Positions 15,893 to 27,377 are shown, numbered from the stretch's first letter. The stretch: 33,841 nt of DNA from Alphaproteobacteria bacterium (GCA_023259375.1 JAHFQC010000052.1:1881-35721); one strand, 5' to 3'. Notes: a model not told the origin generated them from the letters alone. Program-made: numbers and translations.

Positions 15893-15896
<4 letters not shown>
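15234..15896 (+). CDS. YlxR/DUF448 RNA-binding protein with C-terminal L7Ae-like domain
   Basis: A 220-aa protein of the nusA-infB cluster. Residues about 14-95 form the YlxR (DUF448) domain, with [20 protein letters not shown] and the signature [19 protein letters not shown]. Residues about 100-195 resemble the ribosomal L7Ae/L30e-type RNA-binding fold, with [13 protein letters not shown] and later [20 protein letters not shown]. YlxR proteins in Gram-positives are short, while alphaproteobacterial ones usually carry both domains, so the fusion is normal for the group. Role: probable nucleoid- or RNA-associated regulator; function in alphaproteobacteria is not settled. GGGAGGG lies 7 nt before the ATG. 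The stop overlaps the infB start by 4 nt (ATGA). Confidence 0.93.
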
Positions 15897-18556
<2,660 letters not shown>

Positions 18557-18570
18557 GACGCATTTAACGG

Positions 18571-18609
18571 CGGCATCGCGCGACAGGCGTGCGGTGCCGT
18601 CTTTGTATT
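18571..18609 (+). terminator. Attenuator-like hairpin between infB and rbfA
   Basis: CGGCATCGC (18571-18579) pairs with GCGGTGCCG (18591-18599) over 9 bp with one T-G pair. The loop is 11 nt and is followed by TCTTTGTATT. It looks like a partial terminator inside the operon and could lower expression of rbfA-truB relative to infB, or be an RNA-processing site. Confidence 0.5.
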
Positions 18610-18621
18610 GTGGAGGCTTCG

Positions 18622-19086
18622 ATGCCCCGACCCCGCTCCCGCGGACAGTCCCGTTCCGACCTCGGTCCCAGCCAACGCCAGCTCCGCGTCGGCGAAACCC
18701 TGCGCCACGCGCTGGCGACCATCCTGTTTCGCGGCGATATCCGCGATCCCGATCTCGCTGGCGTTTCGGTGACGATCACCCAGGTGCTGCCGTCGGGCGA
18801 CATGCGCCATGCCACCGTCTATTGCGAACCCTTGGGCGGCAAGAATGCCGACAAGATCATCGCGGCACTCAATCGCAATAAGGCGTATCTGCGCGGCCAG
18901 ATGGGCCACATGATCGATCTCAAATTCACGCCCGATCTGAGGTTCGTCGAAGACAAGTCGTTTGCCGAAGCCGAGAAGATCGAAACCATCCTGAAGTCGG
19001 AAAAGGTCCAGCAGGACCTCGCCAAGTCCGGCGAAGAAGACGACGAACCGGCCGACGGCCAGGAAAATACCGATGGGACGCCGTAA
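18622..19086 (+). CDS. rbfA: Ribosome-binding factor A
   Basis: Cold-shock-associated factor for late 30S maturation that acts on 16S rRNA. 154 aa. Family features are RQLRVGETLRHALATILFRG, the strand-turn DLAGVSVTITQVLPSGDMRHATVY (a type II KH fold), and PDLRFVEDKSFAEAEKIETIL near residue 110. The last 25 residues are an acidic tail. ATG 18622 is preceded by GGAGG with 5 nt spacing; an in-frame start at 18589 lies inside the hairpin and adds residues without family match. The 3' end overlaps truB by 14 nt in a different frame. Confidence 0.97.
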   Translation: MPRPRSRGQSRSDLGPSQRQLRVGETLRHALATILFRGDIRDPDLAGVSVTITQVLPSGDMRHATVYCEPLGGKNADKIIAALNRNKAYLRGQMGHMIDLKFTPDLRFVEDKSFAEAEKIETILKSEKVQQDLAKSGEEDDEPADGQENTDGTP

Positions 19087-20017
19087 GAAGGGTAATCCGG
19101 TCCACGGCTGGGTCATCGTCGACAAGCCGATCGGGGTCACATCGACGCAGGTCGTGGCCAAGGTCCGGCGCGTGTTCGAGGCCCAGAAGGCCGGTCATGC
19201 CGGCACCCTCGACCCGATGGCGACCGGCGTTCTGGCGGTGGCGCTGGGCGAGGCGACCAAGACCGTGCCTTACGCCATGGACGCCGAGAAGACCTACACC
19301 TTCACCGCCCGCTGGGGCGAAGGACGCGATTCCGACGACACCGAAGGCGCCGTCACCGGCACCTCGGACAAGCGTCCGACGCGCGCCGAAATTGAAGCGA
19401 TCATCCCGCAATTCCAAGGGCTTATCAGCCAGGTTCCGCCCTCGTATTCGGCCATCAAGGTCGATGGCGAGCGGGCCTATGACATCGCCCGCGACGGCGA
19501 TACGGTTGAATTGGAAGCACGCACGGTTTTTGTGCGCCAAGTCCGGCTGCTCGCCATTCCCGACCCGGACCATGCCGAGTTCGAAATGCATTGCGGCAAA
19601 GGCACTTACGTCCGCGCTTGGGTGCGTGATGTGGGGCTGGCCTTGGGCTGCCTAGGCCATGTTTCCGCCCTCCGCCGGACGCGGGTAGGGTCTTTCCATG
19701 TCGAAGAGGCCGTCAGGCTGGATTCGCTGGAGGGTTTTATGCATAGTCCGGCCGCTTTCGAGCACTTGAGGCCCATTTCCACCGCGCTGGACGGCATCCC
19801 GGCGCTGGCGGTCACTGGGCCGGATGCGGTTCGCCTGAAAAGCGGCAATCCGATTTTGATCCGACCGAACATGTTCGCGCGGATCACGGAAAGCCACACC
19901 GGCGATGATCTTCAAGGGCTCACGGTCTATTGCTCCACGGGCGAAGGCGATGCGGTCGCACTGACCACCTTCGAAGCCGGGGAACTGAGGCCGTTTCGTG
20001 TGTTCAACTTTGGATGA
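19073..20017 (+). CDS. truB: tRNA pseudouridine(55) synthase TruB
   Basis: TruB converts U55 of elongator tRNAs to pseudouridine and has tRNA-chaperone activity. 314 aa. HGWVIVDKPIGVTSTQVV begins the catalytic domain. The motif AGHAGTLDPMATGVL contains catalytic Asp47. The QVPPSYSAIKVDGERAYDIAR segment is the second family signature, followed by CGKGTYVRAWVRDVG. The C-terminal region (about 240-314) corresponds to a degenerate PUA-like domain. It starts 14 nt before the rbfA stop, giving a tight translational coupling, and rpsO follows after 18 nt. Confidence 0.97.
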   Translation: MGRRKKGNPVHGWVIVDKPIGVTSTQVVAKVRRVFEAQKAGHAGTLDPMATGVLAVALGEATKTVPYAMDAEKTYTFTARWGEGRDSDDTEGAVTGTSDKRPTRAEIEAIIPQFQGLISQVPPSYSAIKVDGERAYDIARDGDTVELEARTVFVRQVRLLAIPDPDHAEFEMHCGKGTYVRAWVRDVGLALGCLGHVSALRRTRVGSFHVEEAVRLDSLEGFMHSPAAFEHLRPISTALDGIPALAVTGPDAVRLKSGNPILIRPNMFARITESHTGDDLQGLTVYCSTGEGDAVALTTFEAGELRPFRVFNFG

Positions 20018-20035
20018 CCGAGGATTTTTGTTGTC

Positions 20036-20305
20036 ATGACGATCACTGCCGACCGTAAAGCCGAACTGATCAAAGAATACGCCACGACGACGGGTGACAC
20101 CGGTTCGCCGGAAGTGCAGGTGGCCGTGCTCTCCGAGCGCATTGCCAATCTGACTGAGCACTTCAAGACCCACGCCAAGGACAACCATTCGCGCCGCGGC
20201 CTCATCAAGATGGTGTCAACGCGCCGCCGCTTGCTCGACTACGTCAAGGCGACCGACGTGAAGCGCTATGAATCGCTGATCGCGCGCCTCGGACTGCGTC
20301 GCTGA
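20036..20305 (+). CDS. rpsO: 30S ribosomal protein S15
   Basis: S15 binds the central domain of 16S rRNA early in 30S assembly. The 89-aa length is exact for the family. Typical stretches are [36 protein letters not shown] and [15 protein letters not shown]. Position between truB and pnp matches E. coli and most proteobacteria. The SD is weak (GAGGA about 11 nt before the ATG); in E. coli this mRNA is autoregulated by S15 at the RBS, but I see no clear equivalent pseudoknot here. Confidence 0.98.
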   Translation: MTITADRKAELIKEYATTTGDTGSPEVQVAVLSERIANLTEHFKTHAKDNHSRRGLIKMVSTRRRLLDYVKATDVKRYESLIARLGLRR

Positions 20306-20339
20306 TCGCGGCCCACTCCATAGTATGGTGTAATTCCCA

Positions 20340-20365
20340 GCACGCGCCTCTGGTGGGGCGCGTGC
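20340..20365 (+). promoter_or_regulatory. Hairpin in the rpsO-pnp spacer
   Basis: GCACGCGCC (20340-20348) pairs perfectly with GGCGCGTGC (20357-20365), loop TCTGGTGG, extendable by CCA/TGG across a small internal loop. ATTCCCAGCAC on its 5' flank is also nearly complementary to GTGCGGGAAT (about 20426-20435), just before the pnp SD. There is no T-run, so RNase III processing or PNPase autoregulation, as known for E. coli pnp, is the likeliest role (inference). Confidence 0.5.
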
Positions 20366-20450
20366 GCTTGGATTCCTGCGTCCTGCACTGACGGGAACAG
20401 GAAAATGCCGCTCGGCAATCCGGCCGTGCGGGAATGAAGGAAAGTATGCA

Positions 20451-22739
20451 ATGTTCAATATCACCCGAGAGGAAATCGAATGGGGCGGGCGCAAGCTCAC
20501 GCTTGAGACGGGCAGGATAGCCCGCCAAGCCGACGGTGCCGTTCTGGCGACCTACGGCGAGACCGTAGTTCTGGCGACCGTTGTCGGCGCCAGGCAGCCG
20601 AAGCCGGGCATCGACTTTTTCCCCCTCACCGTCAATTACCAGGAAAAGTATTTCGCCGCCGGCAAGATTCCGGGCGGCTATTTCAAGCGGGAAGGCCGTC
20701 CTACCGAGCGCGAAACCCTGATCTCGCGCCTGATCGACCGCCCGATCCGTCCGCTCTTCGCCGACGGCTACAAGAACGAAACCCAGGTCATCATCACCGT
20801 TCTCTCCCATGACATGGAGAACGATCCCGATATCGTCGGTCTGGTCGCCGCGTCGGCGGCGCTGACGATTTCCGGCATTCCCTTCATGGGTCCGATCGCC
20901 GGCGCCCGCGTCGGCTATATCGACGGCGAATACGTTCTCAACACGCCGGTCGACAAGATTCCCGAATCCAAGCTCGACCTCTTGGTCGCCGGTACCGCCG
21001 ATGCGGTGCTGATGGTGGAATCGGAAGCGCAGGAACTTTCCGAAGCCGAGATGCTCGGCGCCGTGATGTTCGGCCACAAGTCGATGCAGCCGGTGATCGA
21101 TATGATCATCCGCATGGCCGAGAAGTGCGCCAAGGAACCGCGCGAACTGCCGGTCAACGACACCAAAGAGATCATCGAGAAGGTCAAGGCGTTCTCGGGT
21201 GCCGATCTGTTGGCGGCGTTCCACATCTCCGAGAAGCAGACGCGCTACACCAAGAAGGACGAGATCAAGGCGAAAGCCGTCGCGGAATTCGTCGGTGAAG
21301 GCAAGCTCGACGAGCAGAAGTTCAACGCGGTCTGGCATGAAGTCGAAGCCCAGGTCATGCGCAACATGGTGCTCGACACCAAGAAGCGCATCGACGGCCG
21401 CGATCTCGTGACGGTTCGCCCGATCCTGGCGCAGGTCGGCGTCCTGCCGCGCACGCACGGTTCGGCGCTGTTCACCCGCGGTGAAACCCAGGCGCTGGTC
21501 GTTGCCACGCTCGGCACCGGCGAAGACGAGCAGTTCATCGACAGCCTGGAAGGCACCTATAAGCAGCACTTCATGCTGCACTACAACTTCCCGCCTTACT
21601 CGGTGGGCGAGACGGGCCGCATGGGTTCGCCGGGCCGCCGCGAAATCGGCCACGGCAAGCTCGCCTGGCGCGCCATTCATCCGTTGCTGCCGAAGAAGGA
21701 AGATTTCCCCTACACCCTGCGCGTGGTGTCGGAGATCACCGAATCCAACGGTTCGTCGTCGATGGCGACCGTCTGCGGCACCTCGCTGGCGCTGATGGAT
21801 GCGGGCGTTCCGCTGGCCAAGCCGACCGCCGGCATTGCCATGGGCTTGATCCTCGAAGGCGACCGTCATGTCGTCCTGTCGGACATCATGGGTGACGAAG
21901 ATCACCTCGGCGACATGGACTTCAAGGTGGCCGGTTCCGAAGCCGGCGTCACCGCGCTGCAGATGGACATCAAGATCTCCGGCATCACCGAAGAGATCAT
22001 GCGCACCGCGCTTGATCAGGCCAAGGCCGGCCGTCTGCATATCCTCGGCGAAATGGCCAAGGCGATCACCCACAGCCGTGACGAACTCGGCGAACATGCG
22101 CCGCGCATCGAGACCATCAAGATCCCGACCGACAAGATCCGTGAAGTGATCGGCTCGGGCGGCAAGGTCATCCGCGAAATCGTCGAAAAGACCGGCGCCA
22201 AGATCAACATCGAAGACGACGGCACGGTGAAGATCGCGTCCGCCGACGGCGAGTCGATCAAGGCGGCGTTGAAGTGGATCAAGTCGATCGTGGCCGAGCC
22301 GGAAGTCGGCGAGATCTACGACGGCAAGGTCGTCAAGGTGATGGACTTCGGCGCCTTCGTGAACTTCTTCGGTCCCAAGGACGGTCTGGTTCACATTTCC
22401 GAACTGGCGCCCAAGCGCGTCGGCAAGACCACCGATGTGGTGAAGGAAGGCGACACCGTGAAAGTGAAGCTCTTGGGCTTCGACGATCGCGGCAAGGTGC
22501 GCCTTTCCATGAAGGTCGTCGATCAGACGACCGGCGAAGACATCACCGAGAAGCTCAAGGCGGAAGCGGCTGCGGCCGGCGTGCCGTTCGAGGAAGACCA
22601 GGGCGGTCACGGTGGCGGACATCGTGAACATCGCGGTGGCGATCGCGGCGGTCGCGGCCGGCGCGATCATCATGGCCGGGGTCCCCGTGAAGAAGGTGGC
22701 GCTCCGGAAGCCAAACCGGAGGAACCGAAGGGCGAGTAA
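20451..22739 (+). CDS. pnp: Polyribonucleotide nucleotidyltransferase (PNPase)
   Basis: Phosphorolytic 3'-5' exoribonuclease, a trimer and usual degradosome component. 762 aa. Two RNase PH-like domains occur: the first with [20 protein letters not shown] and the second with [18 protein letters not shown]. An alpha-helical linker separates them. The [10 protein letters not shown] motif (about 564-573) marks the KH domain and [18 protein letters not shown] (about 620-637) the S1 domain. From about residue 713 there is a Gly/His/Arg-rich tail ([17 protein letters not shown] and onward) that ends in an acidic Glu/Pro/Lys stretch. AAGGAAAG precedes the ATG with normal spacing. Confidence 0.98.
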   Translation: MFNITREEIEWGGRKLTLETGRIARQADGAVLATYGETVVLATVVGARQPKPGIDFFPLTVNYQEKYFAAGKIPGGYFKREGRPTERETLISRLIDRPIRPLFADGYKNETQVIITVLSHDMENDPDIVGLVAASAALTISGIPFMGPIAGARVGYIDGEYVLNTPVDKIPESKLDLLVAGTADAVLMVESEAQELSEAEMLGAVMFGHKSMQPVIDMIIRMAEKCAKEPRELPVNDTKEIIEKVKAFSGADLLAAFHISEKQTRYTKKDEIKAKAVAEFVGEGKLDEQKFNAVWHEVEAQVMRNMVLDTKKRIDGRDLVTVRPILAQVGVLPRTHGSALFTRGETQALVVATLGTGEDEQFIDSLEGTYKQHFMLHYNFPPYSVGETGRMGSPGRREIGHGKLAWRAIHPLLPKKEDFPYTLRVVSEITESNGSSSMATVCGTSLALMDAGVPLAKPTAGIAMGLILEGDRHVVLSDIMGDEDHLGDMDFKVAGSEAGVTALQMDIKISGITEEIMRTALDQAKAGRLHILGEMAKAITHSRDELGEHAPRIETIKIPTDKIREVIGSGGKVIREIVEKTGAKINIEDDGTVKIASADGESIKAALKWIKSIVAEPEVGEIYDGKVVKVMDFGAFVNFFGPKDGLVHISELAPKRVGKTTDVVKEGDTVKVKLLGFDDRGKVRLSMKVVDQTTGEDITEKLKAEAAAAGVPFEEDQGGHGGGHREHRGGDRGGRGRRDHHGRGPREEGGAPEAKPEEPKGE

Positions 22740-22764
22740 TCCTTCGGATTCTGCATAAAACGGA

Positions 22765-22802
22765 ACCGCTCGCGGCATAGCTGTCGCGGGCGGTTTTGTT
22801 TT
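22765..22802 (+). terminator. Intrinsic terminator of the rimP-pnp operon
   Basis: ACCGCTCGCG (22765-22774) pairs with CGCGGGCGGT (22785-22794), with one T-G pair, and TTTGTTTT follows. It lies 25 nt after the pnp stop and closes the long operon. Confidence 0.9.
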
Positions 22803-22831
22803 AGGCTTGTGCCATCGCGCAGGAGATCCGC

Positions 22832-23299
22832 ATGCCCAAAATCGACATCGCCGCCGTCCCGGATATCCGTCGTTGCGGCTATCCCGAACCGCTCGATCAG
22901 CCCTGCCTCGACCGCGTCCGCAAAGCGCTGGGCGATGCCGGCGGGCTGACCCAGTTCGGCGTCAATCTGTTGACGCTGCAGCCCGGCGTGTGGTCGGCGC
23001 AGCGGCACTGGCATGTCGAGGAGGACGAATTCGTTTTCGTCGTCGCGGGCGAAGTTGTGCTGGTCGATGATGCCGGCGAGCACGTTTTGAAGGCGGGCGA
23101 TTGCGCGGCGTTCAAGGCGAACGATCCTAACGGCCATCACCTCGTCAACAAGTCCGCGGCCCCCGCGCAGGTGCTGGAAGTCGGCACCCGCACGCCGGGC
23201 GACAAAGACACCTGCTACTATCCCGATGCCGACCTCGTCTGGGATGGGTCGAAGGTGGCGTACACCAAGCGCGACGGTACGCCCTATCCGAAAAAATAA
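22832..23299 (+). CDS. Cupin-domain protein
   Basis: A 155-aa single-domain cupin, cytosolic and probably metal-binding. Motif 1 is RHWHVEEDEFVFVVAGEV (about 53-70), with two His and a Glu in the canonical H-x-H-x(3,4)-E-x(6)-G spacing. Motif 2 is GDCAAFKANDPNGHHLVN (about 89-106), giving the third His. The substrate cannot be told from sequence; relatives are annotated only as cupins. A clear SD (AGGAG) precedes the ATG. It stands after the pnp terminator and appears to be transcribed on its own. Confidence 0.9.
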   Translation: MPKIDIAAVPDIRRCGYPEPLDQPCLDRVRKALGDAGGLTQFGVNLLTLQPGVWSAQRHWHVEEDEFVFVVAGEVVLVDDAGEHVLKAGDCAAFKANDPNGHHLVNKSAAPAQVLEVGTRTPGDKDTCYYPDADLVWDGSKVAYTKRDGTPYPKK

Positions 23300-23385
23300 C
23301 GCCAGGGATGGTTAACCCGCGCTAAGCATCTTGTGCCGGCGCGGTTTCGCGTCACAATCCCGGGCTCTGCGGCCGGGGGTCTTCG

Positions 23386-23685
23386 ATGCGCACGTTTCTC
23401 AGTTATGTCGGGCTCATCCTGTTGGGCCTTGCCTTGATGCTGCTCGGTGCCGACATGGTGACGACCCTCGAGCATCAGGGCCAGATCACCTTGCGCTCGT
23501 TCCTCGATGTCTGGGCGATCTTCGATAAAGGCGCGATTGCCGCCTTCAACGCGTGGCTGAGCCAAACCTTGCCGTCATGGGGCGCCGGCGCCGTTCTGTT
23601 CGTGCTGGGAATTCCGGCGTGGTCGATCGGCTTTATCGGCTTCTTCATCACCTTCTTCGCCGGCCATAAGCGGGACGAAGAATAA
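23386..23685 (+). CDS. Small two-helix membrane protein, unknown function
   Basis: A 99-aa protein with two hydrophobic segments at about residues 5-24 (LSYVGLILLGLALMLLGADM) and 66-92 (GAGAVLFVLGIPAWSIGFIG, then FFITFFAG). The charged tail HKRDEE is probably cytoplasmic. I do not recognise the family. GGGGG lies just upstream of ATG 23386. The upstream spacer contains ATGGTTAA (23308-23315), the complement of the CtrA half-site TTAACCAT. The gene converges with the cobalamin adenosyltransferase gene, one base separating the stop codons. Confidence 0.75.
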   Translation: MRTFLSYVGLILLGLALMLLGADMVTTLEHQGQITLRSFLDVWAIFDKGAIAAFNAWLSQTLPSWGAGAVLFVLGIPAWSIGFIGFFITFFAGHKRDEE

Positions 23686-23686
23686 C

Positions 23687-24244
23687 TTATCGGTTCTTTC
23701 CCGGCACCCACAACACGTCGTCACCGGCGTTGGCGATGCGGCTCAAGACGAACAATTGATCCGATAGCCGGTTGATGTAGGCGAGCGCCGCCGTGCCCAC
23801 TTTCTCGGCCTTCGCCAAGGCCACGATGTCCCGCTCGGCGCGGCGCACGATGGTGCGGGCCAGATGCAGCTCGGCCGCCAAGGGCGTTCCGCCCGGCAGC
23901 ACGAACGAGTTGAGCGGCGCGAGCTTCGCATTCATCGCATCGATTTCATGCTCCAGACGCTCCACCTGTTCCGGCACGACGCGCAGATGCGGACCTTCCT
24001 CGCCATCCTTTTCGGGGACGCAGAGATCGGCGCCGAGATCGAACAGATCGTTCTGGATGCGGCTGAGCATGGTGTCGATGTCACCGCTGGCGGCCAGGCG
24101 GGCGAGGCCGAGCGCAGCATTGGCTTCGTCGACGCTGCCAAGCGCTTGCAGGCGCAGCGCATCCTTGTCGATGCGGGTGCCGTCGCCGAGGCCGGTCTGT
24201 CCGGCGTCGCCGGTGCGGGTGTAAATGCGATTCAGTTTGACCAT
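23687..24244 (-). CDS. Cob(I)alamin adenosyltransferase, PduO type
   Basis: ATP:cob(I)alamin adenosyltransferase of the PduO/MMAB family, producing adenosylcobalamin for enzymes such as methylmalonyl-CoA mutase. 185 aa, five-helix bundle. The N-terminal ATP-binding motif is YTRTGDAGQTGLGDG, followed by LGSVDEANAALGLA. SFVLPGGTPLAAELHLARTI, VRRAERDIVAL and INRLSDQLFVLSRIAN complete the family set, including the RxxxRR-type and D-x-L-F active-site regions. No cobalamin genes are adjacent. Convergent with the upstream membrane protein gene and divergent from the zinc-finger gene (95-bp gap). Confidence 0.96.
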   Translation of the reverse strand: MVKLNRIYTRTGDAGQTGLGDGTRIDKDALRLQALGSVDEANAALGLARLAASGDIDTMLSRIQNDLFDLGADLCVPEKDGEEGPHLRVVPEQVERLEHEIDAMNAKLAPLNSFVLPGGTPLAAELHLARTIVRRAERDIVALAKAEKVGTAALAYINRLSDQLFVLSRIANAGDDVLWVPGKNR

Positions 24245-24339
24245 GCCCCGACCTTAGCGCCGGGCTGGTATCCGTCAAACGGGTTGCCTAATAGGGGGAG
24301 CCGACTATCATCCGCGGCGCCTGAACGGACCGGAAACAC

Positions 24340-24516
24340 ATGACCACCGAAGCCCCTGAAATCATCGAAGTGGAAGACACCCGCGTCGCTTGCGATGGCG
24401 GCGGCGGCCCGCTGGGTCACCCCAAGGTCTATCTCGAAATGGGCGACGAAGGCTTCGTCGAATGCGGTTATTGCGACCGCAAATACGTGCTCAAGAAGGG
24501 GGCGGAAGCCCATTGA
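24340..24516 (+). CDS. Zinc-finger (CHCC-type) protein
   Basis: A 58-aa protein with the CHCC zinc-finger pattern: a Cys in RVACDGG, a His in LGHPKVYLE, and a CxxC in VECGYCDRKYVL. The family includes the C-terminal domain of mitochondrial complex I subunit NDUFS6, and free-standing bacterial forms are common in alphaproteobacteria. A role in complex I assembly is possible but not shown here. The ATG lies at 24340 behind CCGGAAA. The stop TGA (24514-24516) overlaps the polA start TTG (24513-24515), so polA translation may depend on this gene. Confidence 0.88.
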   Translation: MTTEAPEIIEVEDTRVACDGGGGPLGHPKVYLEMGDEGFVECGYCDRKYVLKKGAEAH

Positions 24517-27377
24517 GCGCGCTCAAGAAGGGTGACCATCTCTATCTGATCGACGGCTCGGGGTATTTGTTCCGGGCCTATCACGCTTTGCCGCCGCTGA
24601 CGCGCAAGTCCGACGGCCTGCCGACCGGCGCCGTGTCCGGCTACTGCAACATGTTGTGGAAGTTGCTCGAGGATATGAACGGCGACAAGCCGAGCCACCT
24701 CGCAGTGATTTTCGACGCTGGCAAGCATACCTTCCGCAACGATATCTATCCCGAATACAAAGCCAACCGGCCGCCAGCCCCGGAAGACCTGATCCCGCAA
24801 TTTCCGCTGGTGCGTGATGCCACCCGCGCTTTCGGCGTCGCGTGCGTCGAACTCGCCAACTATGAGGCCGACGATCTCATTGCCACGTATGCCCGTATGG
24901 CACGTGAAGCCGGTGCGCGCTGCACCATCGTGTCGTCCGACAAGGATCTGATGCAGCTTGTGGTCGACGGCGAAGTTCAGCTGTTCGACGGCATGAAGAA
25001 CAAGCACATCGGTTCGGCCGAGGTGATGGAAAAATTCGGCGTGCCGCCGTCCAAGGTGGTCGATGTGCAGTCGCTCGCCGGCGACTCTACCGACAACGTG
25101 CCGGGGGTGCCGGGCATCGGCATCAAGACCGCGGCCGAACTGATCAATGCTTACGGTGATCTCGAATCCCTTTTGGCCCGCGCCGGCGAGATCAAGCAGC
25201 CCAAGCGCCGCGAATCCTTGCAGACGAATGTCGAAAAGGCCCGCATCTCGCAACAGCTGGTCAGGCTCGACGATCATGTCGCGGTTACCGAACAGCCCGA
25301 CGGTTTCATCGTGCGCGAGCCGGTGCCGGCCGATCTGGTCGCGTTCCTCACGGCGATGGAATTCTCCACCCTGAAGAAGCGCGCCATTGCCCATTACGGC
25401 GTCGGCGATGCCGATGCGGTGGTCGCCGAAGTCGGACTGACCGCGGAAAGCAACAAGCAGGTCGAAGCGTCGCTCGAAGCCGACGGCGAAGTCGGTGTCG
25501 TCGCCAACCGCGCCGAAATCCTGAAACCGGTCGACCACTTCAAATACGAGACCGTCACCAATCCCGAACGGCTTGATGCCTGGATCGCCAAAGCGCGGGC
25601 GCAAGGGTTTGTCTGCGTCGATACCGAAACCACCTCGCTCGATGCCATGCAGGCACGTCTCTGCGGCGTGTCGCTGGCGGTGGCGCCGAACGAAGCTTGT
25701 TACGTTCCTTGCGGCCATGTCGCGTCGGGTGGTCTCGACCTGATGGGATCGCCCGATCTGGTGCAGATGCGCGAGAGCGTGATGCTCGGCCAGTTGAAGA
25801 CGCTGCTGGAAGATCCGGCGGTGCTCAAGATCGGCCAGAACCTGAAATACGATTATGTGATTTTCCTGCAGCGCGGCATCCGCGTTGCGCCGTTCGACGA
25901 CACCATGCTGATGAGCTATGTGCTCGATGCCGGCCGCCAGGGCCATGGCATGGACGAGCTCTCGGAACTGCATCTGTCGCACAAGCCGATTTCGTTTTCC
26001 GAGGTCGCCGGCAAGGGCAAGGATAAGGTCACGTTCGATTGCGTCGGTATCGCCGAAGCGACGCGCTACTCGGCCGAAGATGCCGATGTCACGCTGCGCC
26101 TCTGGATGCTTCTGAAGCCGCGGCTGATGGCCGAGAAGAAGCGTACGGTCTACGAAACGCTCGAACGGCCGCTGATGCCGATCTTGGCCGACATGGAACG
26201 CGAAGGCGTGATGATCGATCCCGATCTGTTGCGCCGGCTGTCGAACGATTTCGCCACCGACATGGCCAAGCTAGAAGAGGAAATCTGCAAGCTCGCCGGC
26301 GAGAAGTTCAACGTCGGTTCACCCAAGCAGCTTGGCGAAATCCTGTTCGACAAGATGGGGATTCCCGGCGGCCAGAAGACCAAGACCGGCGCCTGGTCGA
26401 CCGATGCCGGCATTCTCGAGGATCTGGCGGCGCAAGGTCACGACCTGCCGCAGAAAGTGCTCGACTGGCGCACGCTGGCGAAACTGCGCGGCACCTACAC
26501 CGATGCCCTGCCGGCCCATATCAATCCGCAGACAGGTCGGGTTCATACCTCTTATGCGATGGCGGCGGCGGCGACCGGACGGCTCGCATCGACCGATCCC
26601 AATCTGCAGAACATTCCGATCCGCACCGCCGAAGGCCGCAAGATTCGCCAAGCCTTCATCGCGCCGGCGGGCAAGACGCTGATCAGCGCCGATTACAGCC
26701 AAATCGAGCTTCGCCTGTTCGCCCATATCGCCGACATTCCGCAATTGAAAAAAGCGTTTGCCGACGGGCTCGACATTCACGCCATGACGGCGTCCGAAAT
26801 CTTCGGCGTGCCGGTGAAGGATATGCCGGCGGAAGTGCGCCGCCGTGCCAAGGCGATCAATTTCGGCATCATCTACGGCATTTCCGCCTTCGGGCTGGCG
26901 GCGCAGCTTGGCATCGCGCGTGGCGAAGCGGACGACTACATCAAGAAGTACTTCGCCCGTTTCCCCGGCATCCGCGATTACATGGAAGCGACCAAGGCGT
27001 TCGCGCGTGAGCACGGCTATGTCGAAACCTTATTCGGCCGTCGCGTTCACATCCGCGAAATCGCGTCGAAAGTGCCGGGCCTTCGCGGCGGCGCCGAACG
27101 CGCGGCCATCAACGCGCCGATCCAGGGCACCGCGGCCGACATCATCCGCCGCGCCATGATCCGCATGCCAGGCGCGCTGGCGGCGGCCGGATTGAAAGCC
27201 AAGATGCTGCTGCAGGTACACGACGAACTGGTGTTCGAAGCCGCGGGCGCGGAAGAGGAAAAGACGCGCAAAGTCGCGGTGAAAGTGATGGAAGGGGCCA
27301 ACCTTCCGTTGGTGCCGCTCAGCGTCAAACTCACCGTCGAAGCCCGCGCCGCCGCCAACTGGGATGCCGCCCACTAG
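24513..27377 (+). CDS. polA: DNA polymerase I
   Basis: Repair and Okazaki-fragment polymerase, 954 aa from the TTG start. The 5'-3' exonuclease domain (about 1-290) starts YLIDGSGYLFRAYHALPPL and contains ANYEADDLIATYA and the GVPGIGIKTAAELI helix-hairpin-helix. The 3'-5' exonuclease domain has an intact DTET (Asp370, Glu372), so proofreading is likely retained. The polymerase domain has SADYSQIELRLFAH (Asp727), RRRAKAINFGIIYGIS (O-helix) and LLQVHDELVFEA (Asp904). The TTG at 24513 is chosen because no ATG occurs until inside the conserved exonuclease core. AAGGGGGCGGA precedes it, and it overlaps the zinc-finger stop. Confidence 0.96.
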   Translation: MSALKKGDHLYLIDGSGYLFRAYHALPPLTRKSDGLPTGAVSGYCNMLWKLLEDMNGDKPSHLAVIFDAGKHTFRNDIYPEYKANRPPAPEDLIPQFPLVRDATRAFGVACVELANYEADDLIATYARMAREAGARCTIVSSDKDLMQLVVDGEVQLFDGMKNKHIGSAEVMEKFGVPPSKVVDVQSLAGDSTDNVPGVPGIGIKTAAELINAYGDLESLLARAGEIKQPKRRESLQTNVEKARISQQLVRLDDHVAVTEQPDGFIVREPVPADLVAFLTAMEFSTLKKRAIAHYGVGDADAVVAEVGLTAESNKQVEASLEADGEVGVVANRAEILKPVDHFKYETVTNPERLDAWIAKARAQGFVCVDTETTSLDAMQARLCGVSLAVAPNEACYVPCGHVASGGLDLMGSPDLVQMRESVMLGQLKTLLEDPAVLKIGQNLKYDYVIFLQRGIRVAPFDDTMLMSYVLDAGRQGHGMDELSELHLSHKPISFSEVAGKGKDKVTFDCVGIAEATRYSAEDADVTLRLWMLLKPRLMAEKKRTVYETLERPLMPILADMEREGVMIDPDLLRRLSNDFATDMAKLEEEICKLAGEKFNVGSPKQLGEILFDKMGIPGGQKTKTGAWSTDAGILEDLAAQGHDLPQKVLDWRTLAKLRGTYTDALPAHINPQTGRVHTSYAMAAAATGRLASTDPNLQNIPIRTAEGRKIRQAFIAPAGKTLISADYSQIELRLFAHIADIPQLKKAFADGLDIHAMTASEIFGVPVKDMPAEVRRRAKAINFGIIYGISAFGLAAQLGIARGEADDYIKKYFARFPGIRDYMEATKAFAREHGYVETLFGRRVHIREIASKVPGLRGGAERAAINAPIQGTAADIIRRAMIRMPGALAAAGLKAKMLLQVHDELVFEAAGAEEEKTRKVAVKVMEGANLPLVPLSVKLTVEARAAANWDAAH

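Noticed and set aside
20244..22778. 844-codon open frame on the minus strand opposite pnp
   Set aside because: Antisense shadow of pnp; no start context and composition typical of third-position GC bias.
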